NCBI GenBank assembly: GCA_031280615.1
Contig: JAITGO010000017.1
Span: forward strand, 248,001-312,000
From: Desulfobulbus sp.
Lineage (GTDB): Bacteria; Desulfobacterota; Desulfobulbia; Desulfobulbales; Desulfobulbaceae
Length of the DNA stretch: 64,000 nt
Direction: 5' to 3'
Shown: positions 1-7,436 of the stretch, in pieces
Position numbering within the stretch: position 1 is the stretch's first letter
How the letters are laid out: the number at the start of each line of letters is the position of its first letter
Program-made: the position numbers and the translations under genes
The notes under the pieces: generated by a model
Seen by the model: the letters and a program-made list of their open reading frames with translations, nothing else
The model's database searches: none
What the model was told of the DNA's origin: nothing

Positions 1-1769
1 ACCAGCGTTTCCAGGAAAGCGGTTTCCTCCGGTGAGAATCCTCCGGAACCATCGCGATCGCGTTTAAAAAAGGTTATTCCTCCCAGCGGGGCTCCCATCC
101 GGTCGCGCAAGGGAAAGCAAAGGAGGTGTAAGCAGGTAACGGAGGGATCGTTGAAACCTGGAGCCGGCCCTGGCAGCCGTGAGCGGGGATCGTGAGGTTC
201 GATACGGTCTCGAATGGTGCAATTGCCGTCCATGGCCCGACAGATCGCATAGGTCTGTCGGGGTAAATGGTTAACTGAGGCCATCGGCAGCACCGTCACC
301 TCGTCGTCATCCCAGCAAAAGAGAAACTCTTTATCTAAGCCGTTTTTGCCATCGGTAATAACCAATAGAACTCCTTCCGGATCGACCATTGCGATTATTT
401 CCTTGAGGATGCGCTGCAGCAGGACATGAAGGTCGCGTTCTTGGCCGACCATGCTGAGGAGACCGAGGAATTTTTGCTGATGTTCCCGCATGGATTGCAG
501 GCCATGGGTCAGCAAGGCCACTTCCGACAGGTACGAATGGGGATATCCCTGTGCGAAGTCATCCGGTTTTTCGTAGAAAGGGTGGGTGCGGGCAGTCATG
601 ATCCGCAAAGGCTGGCTGATATATTGTCCGGCTAACCAGGCGACCGGGGCCACCAACAGAATAACCCCGAACATGCCGAGCAGGGTGTAATGCCAAAAGA
701 CATTCTCGGCGGCCAACAGTTCGTCGCGCGGGATGGCCAACACCATGAAATCGTTCGGTTGGTTCGAAATTTCCATCTCCTCCATGATCAGGAGCCATTC
801 CCGTTGGTCTTCCGTGACTATCAGGCCGGTGTTGCTTGCACCGTTCTCGATTCTCAAGCTACTGGTCCGCAATCCCTGCTGGTATTTCTTCAAACCCTGC
901 CGGATAACCGAGGAAAGATCTTCCACATCGCGGAGTTTCTGGTGGCCGCTCTTGTTGAGGAGCATGCCCCGGGAAGAGGCCAGGAGGGTGGCGTCTGGGC
1001 GAAACAGGGCCAGGCGCGAGCCCGGCGTGGGGAGTTCGCTTGCCAACAGAGAAGAGAGTTGATCCACGTGCAAAGTCAATCCGGCCACTGCACGGCCGTT
1101 GAGGCTTTTTTGAGCGACGAAGATGCCCACCGCGTAATGATCGACCAGGAGGGTGGCGTTGGTTTCGACCGGGCCCGTGGTGCGCATGGCCTCCTGGTAC
1201 CAGTTCCTCAATCGGGGATCGTAGCCTTGGTCGAAGAAATCGGTTCTTTTTTCCAGAAGCCGCAACTGGACATCGTAAAAAAAATATTCGCTTAAGGAGG
1301 GTACCCTGTCGCCCCGAACCTCGCGGACCAGCAGGGCGCTGCCCGGAGGGCCTGCAAAATAGAGGCGGTCCCTCTCGTTCTTCAACAATTTGACCAGGAA
1401 AAAATCGCCGTTGTCGTAACCGACGAAAAGTTCCTCAAAAAGGTGGTAGGCCTGCAGAGCCGCCTGGAGCAGGGGGAGGTATTGCGTACGCTCCTCGGGT
1501 GAGCGGGTTTGGGGAACGGGTCCATGGCTGAAGGCCGCCACGAAATTCCGTGAAGGCTGGGAGATGTTGTTGATGAGCACCCGTTCGACGCTGCGCCCGA
1601 TGGCGTCTGCTTTCTGCTCCACGGCGGCGTTGATGGTCCTGTTGACCACGTGATAGCCGATGCCGGTCATGCAGGTTCCGGCCACCAGGAGCACGGCGGC
1701 GCAGAACAGACCAAAGTAGCCTCGCAGGCCGAGCAGGTGGCGAGGATGATTGTTCGCCGGGTCAGGCAT
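1..1769 (-). CDS. Membrane sensor protein with periplasmic Cache domain and cytoplasmic GAF domain (3' end missing)
   Basis: The gene runs off the left edge, so its output domain is unseen. About 589 codons read open from the ATG at 1769. A TM helix (about residues 17-40) precedes a long periplasmic region carrying the dCache signature YDPRLRNWYQEA, then a second TM helix (about 360-385). The following cytoplasmic region looks like GAF: it includes ILKEIIAMVDPEGVLLVITD and a stretch with FPLRDRMGAPLGGITFFKR. Cache-TM-GAF chains usually end in HD-GYP, GGDEF or kinase domains. Which one applies here cannot be told. It probably senses a small periplasmic ligand. Confidence 0.75.
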   Translation of the reverse strand, partial: MPDPANNHPRHLLGLRGYFGLFCAAVLLVAGTCMTGIGYHVVNRTINAAVEQKADAIGRSVERVLINNISQPSRNFVAAFSHGPVPQTRSPEERTQYLPLLQAALQAYHLFEELFVGYDNGDFFLVKLLKNERDRLYFAGPPGSALLVREVRGDRVPSLSEYFFYDVQLRLLEKRTDFFDQGYDPRLRNWYQEAMRTTGPVETNATLLVDHYAVGIFVAQKSLNGRAVAGLTLHVDQLSSLLASELPTPGSRLALFRPDATLLASSRGMLLNKSGHQKLRDVEDLSSVIRQGLKKYQQGLRTSSLRIENGASNTGLIVTEDQREWLLIMEEMEISNQPNDFMVLAIPRDELLAAENVFWHYTLLGMFGVILLVAPVAWLAGQYISQPLRIMTARTHPFYEKPDDFAQGYPHSYLSEVALLTHGLQSMREHQQKFLGLLSMVGQERDLHVLLQRILKEIIAMVDPEGVLLVITDGKNGLDKEFLFCWDDDEVTVLPMASVNHLPRQTYAICRAMDGNCTIRDRIEPHDPRSRLPGPAPGFNDPSVTCLHLLCFPLRDRMGAPLGGITFFKRDRDGSGGFSPEETAFLETL

Positions 1770-2480
1770 TGTTTGTCTCCCTATTGGTTCTTCTTTCCGA
1801 TCCTCTTTGGCGCGGACAGTCTTCAGGGCACATTTCATCCTGCAAATCGGTAGTGGTAATTTTTGTTGGATAATATGGTGAATTGCAATAGATTCGGAGA
1901 TATCTCGGTGCCAGTGCCGATCGGGACCGGGCCGCAGCGATGCGGCATAACTCTGAATGCAATCTACCTCGTTTTCTCTGGTTCGCATAAATAATATTGC
2001 GTATTTACAGATTTTATGGTTTTCGTATCGGGAGGTGGTGGAGGGCGCTATTAAATGACGCCTGCCACGCTGTTTTCTTCTTCGCAATCGATTCAGCAGC
2101 AAGCTGAAAAAGCCGATTCCTGCCTTCGTCAGGGCAGGGCAGGCGGATAGGCATGAGGCCTTCCGCTTCTCGGTGCCGTCGCACCGATTTTGGCGGTCCA
2201 TGTAACATGCCGTACGAGCGCCGGATGCGCCTGGCGAGGACATGTTTCTTTTTTTTTCTGAAAAAATAACGGTTTCGGCTGGTTGGCCAGCGAAACCGGT
2301 TGTTGCTCCATACTACCATAATCTCCGGATCTTGTTGGCCGGCATCGATTGACGCTGCTGTTTGCGCCCGGTGCCGGAAAAGAACGCGACAGGTGCAGGC
2401 CGGCGCTTCGCCGGCACCCCGGCCACGTTGTCACTGCGTTTGGGTAACCGCGTGGTTCAATCGAACAGAGGAGGTGCAGG
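1770..2480. other. Intergenic region between divergent genes; no coding sequence supported
   Basis: The 5' regions of the left sensor gene (-) and the FGE-fold gene (+) face each other here. I see no convincing protein. The region contains a hairpin with a GCGA tetraloop at 1931-1946, a strong minus-strand terminator-like hairpin at 2259-2298, and a perfect GC-rich inverted repeat near 2400-2416 (GCCGGCG-CTT-CGCCGGC). These suggest a structured leader or a small RNA. I could not match any of them to a named RNA family. Confidence 0.4.
2259..2298 (-). terminator. Orphan rho-independent terminator on the minus strand
   Basis: On the minus strand a 12-bp stem (CGGTTTCGCTGG pairing with CCAG-C-CGAAACCG, one bulge, loop CCAA) is followed by TTATTTTTTC. 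No minus-strand protein gene lies upstream of it. It would therefore end a short transcript that starts within 2300-2480. Confidence 0.6.
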
Positions 2481-3320
2481 ATGGTTTTTAGGAGGTTCGG
2501 CGTATTCTTTTCCCTTCCCCTTATGCTTGCCGCCCAGGTGGCCTACGCGGCCTCGGCTGAACCCTCCACCGCCGACGCGGCGGCCGGGATGGTGTTGGTC
2601 CCGATCAAGGGCGGCTGCTTTCAGATGGGCGATTCGGTCGGCGACGGCGAGCCGAACGAGCGGCCCGTGCATGAAGTGTGCGTGCCGGATTTTGCCATCG
2701 GCCGCTTTGAAGTCACCAACGGCCAATACCGAAAATTCAAGCCGCAGCATACCAGTGGCGGCGCCCAGGGCGGCACCCTGAACGACGACAATCAACCGGC
2801 GGTCAATGTGTCCTGGGACGACGCCGTTGCCTATGCCAAGTGGCTCTCGCTTCGGATCGGCCGGACCTACCGGCTGCCGACCGAGGCGGAGTGGGAATAT
2901 GCCGCTCGAGCCGGTTCGAGCCAGAGCCGCTTCTGGGGCAACAATCCCGACGAGGCCTGCAAGTATGCCAATGTCGCGGACCTGACGGCCAAGAAGCAAT
3001 GGGCCAAATGGACCACTTTCGCCTGCGACGACGGCTATGCGGTTTCCGCCCCGGTCGGCAGTTTCGCGGCCAACGGCTACGGGCTCAACGACATGCTGGG
3101 CAATGTCTGGGAGTGGTGCGAGGATGTCTACAACAGCGAGGCCTACGCCAAACTGCCGAAGGACAATCCGGTGTACCGCGGGGCAGGTGAATACCGGGTC
3201 ATGCGCGGCGGCGGTTGGAGCAACGGCCCCCTGGGGGTCCGCAGTTCGCACCGGGTCGGGCTTTCCCCCGATTTCGGCCATCATGCCCTCGGCTTCCGCC
3301 TGGTCGCATCCGGGCCCTGA
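2481..3320 (+). CDS. Secreted formylglycine-generating-enzyme fold protein (SUMF1/FGE domain, non-canonical)
   Basis: This is a 279-residue protein. A Sec signal peptide (cleavage near VAYA|AS, residue 24) precedes one full FGE-sulfatase domain. Hallmarks are MVLVPIKGGCFQMGD, FEVTNGQYRKF, YRLPTEAEWEYAAR, GNVWEWCEDVY, RVMRGGGW and a C-terminal GFRLV. True FGEs carry paired copper-binding cysteines just after the RGGS/W motif. Here that stretch is SNGPLGVRSSHR, with no cysteine, so sulfatase activation is unlikely and a structural or ligand-binding role is more likely. A strong GAGGAGG ribosome site precedes the ATG. The decaheme cytochrome and barrel genes follow at 53 bp and 11 bp spacing, so it may be a periplasmic or surface accessory of that conduit (inference). 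Confidence 0.85.
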   Translation: MVFRRFGVFFSLPLMLAAQVAYAASAEPSTADAAAGMVLVPIKGGCFQMGDSVGDGEPNERPVHEVCVPDFAIGRFEVTNGQYRKFKPQHTSGGAQGGTLNDDNQPAVNVSWDDAVAYAKWLSLRIGRTYRLPTEAEWEYAARAGSSQSRFWGNNPDEACKYANVADLTAKKQWAKWTTFACDDGYAVSAPVGSFAANGYGLNDMLGNVWEWCEDVYNSEAYAKLPKDNPVYRGAGEYRVMRGGGWSNGPLGVRSSHRVGLSPDFGHHALGFRLVASGP

Positions 3321-3373
3321 GGCAAGCGATGCGGAAAACCGCCGTTCATCCCCCACCACATCCAGGAGAAACA

Positions 3374-4300
3374 ATGAAGAAGATCTGTTTTGCCGTACTG
3401 CTTTTGCCGCTCGGCCTGCTCCTGCTCGGCTCCAGTCCGTCGACCGGTGACGCCACCGATGCCACCGAAGCCGCCGATACCAAAAAAGGCTTCATCGGGG
3501 CGATCACCTGCCAGGATTGTCATGAGACGCAATATGCAAGCTATGCCCGCTCGGTCCATTTCCAGAAATACGTCAAAGGGCCCCAATCGCAGGATGCCTG
3601 CGAAACCTGCCATGGACCGGGTGCGTCCCATGTGGAAAAGGGCGGCGGCCGAGGGGTCGACATTTTCGCCTTTGACAAGCAGGCCGGGCACACGGCCGAG
3701 GAAATCAGCGGGGTCTGCCTCAAATGCCACGCCACCACGGCTCGCATGACCTATTGGGACATGGGGCAGCACAAGAAAAACGATGTGCCGTGCACCGCCT
3801 GCCATGCCATCCACCAGCAGCAGCGCGCCGCCGTCGACCAGCTCACGGTCTGCTTCCGCTGCCATCGCGACATTAAAGCGCAAATCAGCAAGCAATCCCG
3901 GCATCCGATCCTGGAGGGCAAGGTCAAGTGCAGCGACTGCCACAACGTCCATGGCGCCATGTCCAAGGGAATGATCAAGGCGGAAACCCCCAATCTGCTC
4001 TGCTATACCTGCCATGCCGACAAACGCGGCCCCTTTGTCTGGGTCCATCCACCGGCGGACGAGAATTGTCTGATCTGCCATACTCCCCACGGCAGCCGCC
4101 ACGAGAATCTGTTTGCGGACAGGATTCACGTGATCTGCCAGGATTGTCACGACGACAGCTCCCATCACGGTGCGGCCTATGACAACAGGTCGGGTTTTGG
4201 CGGAGCCAAGGAGAGCAATCGCTTTGTGGCCCGGTCCTGTGTCGAGTGCCATCACAGCATGCACGGTTCGGCGAATTTCAGACGCTCTTTCAGCCGATAA
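3374..4300 (+). CDS. Decaheme c-type cytochrome, DmsE/MtrA-like
   Basis: The protein has 308 residues with an N-terminal Sec signal peptide (KKICFAVLLLPLGLLLLG). I count ten CXXCH motifs: CQDCH, CETCH, CLKCH, CTACH, CFRCH, CSDCH, CYTCH, CLICH, CQDCH and CVECH. Size and heme number match the MtrA/DmsE/PioA family. These periplasmic cytochromes insert into an outer-membrane barrel and carry electrons across the membrane. The next gene is such a barrel. The ATG at 3374 was chosen because AGGAG sits just upstream and it begins the signal peptide; an in-frame extension to 3215 would overlap the previous gene. No extracellular multiheme partner (MtrC type) is seen nearby. Confidence 0.93.
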   Translation: MKKICFAVLLLPLGLLLLGSSPSTGDATDATEAADTKKGFIGAITCQDCHETQYASYARSVHFQKYVKGPQSQDACETCHGPGASHVEKGGGRGVDIFAFDKQAGHTAEEISGVCLKCHATTARMTYWDMGQHKKNDVPCTACHAIHQQQRAAVDQLTVCFRCHRDIKAQISKQSRHPILEGKVKCSDCHNVHGAMSKGMIKAETPNLLCYTCHADKRGPFVWVHPPADENCLICHTPHGSRHENLFADRIHVICQDCHDDSSHHGAAYDNRSGFGGAKESNRFVARSCVECHHSMHGSANFRRSFSR

Positions 4301-4311
4301 GGAGGCGAGCC

Positions 4312-6399
4312 ATGATAAAAAAAGTGTCCACCGCTTTGTCGGTCCTGTCGTTTGTCGTTCCCGCCCCGGTCCTGGCCGAGAGCGACGCGTTCGAATATCG
4401 GGGGAGCATCGAGCTCGGCCTGATGGGGGCGGATGTCGACGGCCGCAACAGCGCCAAATTCGAGGAATACCGGGATATGGACGACGGTCTTTTCGGGACC
4501 TTGCAGTTCGATGCCCTGAAAGATTCCTATTTCCTGCAGATGGATGCCGCCAACCCCGGCCGCGACGACCAGAGTGTCGACGTCCAGGGCGGCAGGTACG
4601 GCTCGTTCAAGTACAACCTGTACTTCGACGAAATGCCGCACAATTATTCCTACAACGCCCTTTCCTTCTACCGGGGACTCGGCACCAATCACCTGATGGT
4701 GCCCGCCGATCCCACCGCCACGCCCCCCAATTCGTTCGAGACCAGCACCGCGACCTGGTCGACTTTCGATTACTCGGTGCAGCACAAGAAATACGGCGGC
4801 CAGGTGGAGGTGAGTCTGGCCGAGCCCTATTTCGTCAATTTCGGGATCGAACGGCGCGAGCAGGACGGGAAGCGGCCGTTCAGCGTCCGCGAGAACATCG
4901 AGGTGCCCTTGCCGATCTCGTACGTGACCGACAACCTCAATCTGCAGGCCGGCTATCTCGGTAAAAACATCACCGCTTCGGTCACCGGCTATCTCAGCTC
5001 GTTCACCAACGACAATAAGTACCTGTTGTGGGACGATCCCAGCCCGGACGGCAACAATCCGGCCAACATCGTCCAGAGTGCGGTCACCGATCCGGATAAC
5101 GACATGGGCAAACTGGCCGCGGATTTCAGTTGGCGGGGGCTGCCGCTCAAGTCGGCCCTGGCGATGAACGCCAGCTACACCAATTTGTCCAACAGCATCT
5201 CGGCCAACGAGATCAATGTCAACCCCGCCACCATGGGCACGGATTTCTACCGACTCAACCGCACCCAATTCGACGGGGACATCGACTACACCTCTTTCTC
5301 TGCCGCCCTGGTCTCCGAGCCGCTGCCGCGCCTGGACACCCGGATCTATTACCGTTTTTTGGAGCGGGAAAACCATTCGACCCACATTTTCTACAACGCG
5401 GACGAGGGAAACAACGCCAAGGAACTGCTGAGCTACGACAAGAACACCGCTGGCGCCGAACTGGGGTACCGACTGCCCTACCGGACAAAGTTCAGTCTCG
5501 GCTACGACTATGAAAACATCGACCGTTCCACGCCGCTGCCCGCCTATGTCGACCTTCCGGGCACGTACTACCGCTACGACAATCCCGCCTCCACGACCAA
5601 CGACACCTTCTTTGCCAAGCTGAAAAACAGTTGGTTGGGCTGGCTGACCAGCACCGTTAGGTACAAGCATCTCGAACGGAATTCGGACTACACCGGCATC
5701 TACGACCCCTACCTGAACCAGGGTGTGATCCGCTTCGATGCCGCCAACAAGAGCATGGACGAAGTCAAGCTGGGGTTCGAGTTCTCGCCGTTTGATCGGC
5801 TGGATTTCGGGGTGGACTTCACCTACCAGAAAAACGATTATGACTACAGTCGCGAATCCCGGACCAGCGACGAACGGAAGAATGTGTATCTCGACATGAC
5901 TTGGCGGCCCTTCAAGAAAGCCTCGCTCAATACCTATGTCGGTTTTGAGTACACCGAGACCGATGCCAACCGGATCACCAACCTGCAGACCGACGCCACC
6001 CCGCTCTACGGCCAGTTCGTCGATGACGATTTCTGGACCTACGGGATAACGCTCGATCTGCCCGAGGTGATCGACAAGCTCTCGTTCAGGATTTCCTGGC
6101 AGTACCAGAAATCCGACGGCAGCGTCAAATATAACAACAGCTACACCAACACGGATTTGGTCACCATCAGCGATTCGGACGATTACACCAAGAAGACCCT
6201 GGAGGCCAAGGCCATCTATGCTTTCGATGCCCACTGGTCCATGACCGTGGGATATCTGTACGAGAAATTCAATTTTAGCGATATTGCCTATGAGAATTAC
6301 AAGTATATCCTCAATAATAGCGATTATTACAGCGGGGTATACTATGACCAGAACTACAACGCTAACGTGGGATATGTCATTTTGGCGTACAGATTTTGA
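4312..6399 (+). CDS. Outer-membrane beta-barrel of the MtrB/PioB family (decaheme-associated)
   Basis: The protein has 695 residues. It has a signal peptide (MIKKVSTALSVLSFVVPAPVLA), many alternating aromatic/polar strand repeats (for example LDFGVDFTYQKNDYDYSRES and LSFRISWQYQKSDGS), and the C-terminal aromatic residue expected of outer-membrane barrels (VGYVILAYRF). The size, and the position directly behind a decaheme cytochrome, fit the MtrB/PioB porin that sheathes the cytochrome. Shewanella MtrB has an N-terminal CXXC; no cysteine is visible anywhere in this protein. An AGGAGG site lies 6 bases before the ATG. A terminator follows at 6493, so the operon ends here. Likely role: extracellular electron transfer, direction unknown. 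Confidence 0.88.
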   Translation: MIKKVSTALSVLSFVVPAPVLAESDAFEYRGSIELGLMGADVDGRNSAKFEEYRDMDDGLFGTLQFDALKDSYFLQMDAANPGRDDQSVDVQGGRYGSFKYNLYFDEMPHNYSYNALSFYRGLGTNHLMVPADPTATPPNSFETSTATWSTFDYSVQHKKYGGQVEVSLAEPYFVNFGIERREQDGKRPFSVRENIEVPLPISYVTDNLNLQAGYLGKNITASVTGYLSSFTNDNKYLLWDDPSPDGNNPANIVQSAVTDPDNDMGKLAADFSWRGLPLKSALAMNASYTNLSNSISANEINVNPATMGTDFYRLNRTQFDGDIDYTSFSAALVSEPLPRLDTRIYYRFLERENHSTHIFYNADEGNNAKELLSYDKNTAGAELGYRLPYRTKFSLGYDYENIDRSTPLPAYVDLPGTYYRYDNPASTTNDTFFAKLKNSWLGWLTSTVRYKHLERNSDYTGIYDPYLNQGVIRFDAANKSMDEVKLGFEFSPFDRLDFGVDFTYQKNDYDYSRESRTSDERKNVYLDMTWRPFKKASLNTYVGFEYTETDANRITNLQTDATPLYGQFVDDDFWTYGITLDLPEVIDKLSFRISWQYQKSDGSVKYNNSYTNTDLVTISDSDDYTKKTLEAKAIYAFDAHWSMTVGYLYEKFNFSDIAYENYKYILNNSDYYSGVYYDQNYNANVGYVILAYRF

Positions 6400-6492
6400 T
6401 CAACCAAGATTGGGCCGGCGTTTCTTGCGGTTTTCCGGGTAACTTTGACCGGTGAATGCAGTCCTGTCGAATCTCCCTGCTCCTACAAACCG

Positions 6493-6530
6493 AAAAGGCT
6501 TCCAACGCGTGTCGTTGGAGGCCTTTTTCT
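6493..6530 (+). terminator. Rho-independent terminator of the cytochrome/barrel operon
   Basis: A 15-bp stem with one G-T wobble (AAAAGGCTTCCAACG with CGTTGGAGGCCTTTT) around a CGTGT loop, followed by TTTTTCTTTC. It lies 94 bp after the barrel stop codon. Confidence 0.85.
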
Positions 6531-7436
6531 TTCTGGTTTCCACCGATGCCGGCCAGAGGGTTCCTCTTGGCAATCGGCGTTGTTGTGTATGGCTGCAAAA
6601 GCAGGCTGACAGGGCGAGCTCGTTTGCCGCAGGCGAGATGCCCTTCGGCCCTGCGTTGGCATTTTGCCGAACGTTTTCCGTTGGCCATTCCCACGAGCAC
6701 AAAAGTGAACTATCCGGAGTGCAATAAAATGCAACTGACGATGAACGCTGTGGGATGTCGGCAGTACGAATTTTTCCTTGTTGCCGGGATGGCCGGCATG
6801 AATAGAATCGGTTCGAACACCAGGGCCTTGGCAGGGGAACACGTTTTTTATGCGCCAGCCCATGGTGGCTACCGACAAACTGAAAGTAGATAAATATACC
6901 TATCTATTATTTTTTTACGTTGGTTGCTATACTCAATGCCATCAGGAGGAGCATTGCCAGTCGTAAAAGTAGAAGGAACGAAAGCCTGGAAGGCTTCTCG
7001 AGGGGAGATTGTTCGGTTGCAAAAAGATCATTCGGACCGGAACGATTCAGTTCTGGACCATTGCGACGTTTTTCCGAACAATGGTTGCGTTTGTACCGAG
7101 ATATGCTTTTGACGCACTTGCCGTCCGCCATTGTTCCGGACAGAAACTCGTGCTTGCAACCGACCATTCCCGGTGCTCTCCATATCGATCGACCCACTTG
7201 CAATCAGAAGAGATTGGACCGAATTTTTCAGCCGCCATCACTGCAACAAATATTTATTCACAACGGTTATATCCGTTAAAATTCAGGGGAAGATCGATAA
7301 CGTTTTTCATTTCTTCATTCATTAATGAATATCAATGATTGATAACTTCACATTTAATATAGTTTTAGTTAAAAACAACTGATTCGTAAAGTTCATTTGC
7401 ATATTGCAAGTATAAAATAGAATATGGCAAAATAAA
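6531..7436. other. Long intergenic stretch, increasingly AT-rich; no gene supported
   Basis: About 900 bp without a convincing coding frame. Short open frames exist on both strands, but none has a ribosome site together with recognisable protein features. From about 6890 the base composition shifts to clearly AT-rich, continuous with the first two thirds of the following kinase gene. Bases 7390-7430 contain AT-rich stretches such as TATAAAAT that could hold the kinase promoter. The region may be a remnant of horizontally acquired DNA. Confidence 0.4.

Noticed and set aside
2340..2480. Possible c-di-GMP (GEMM) riboswitch before the FGE-fold gene, suggested by GGGTAACCGCG and GC-rich hairpins
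   Set aside because: The conserved GEMM core (ACGCAAAGCC-type and A-rich junction) is not found on either strand.
4252..6234. 660-codon minus-strand open frame opposite the MtrB-like barrel
   Set aside because: Shadow of a conserved gene in GC-rich DNA; the composition is typical of an antisense frame.
6907..7203. 98-codon minus-strand frame in the AT-rich gap
   Set aside because: No ribosome site, no recognisable domain, and overlapping open frames on the other strand are equally plausible.
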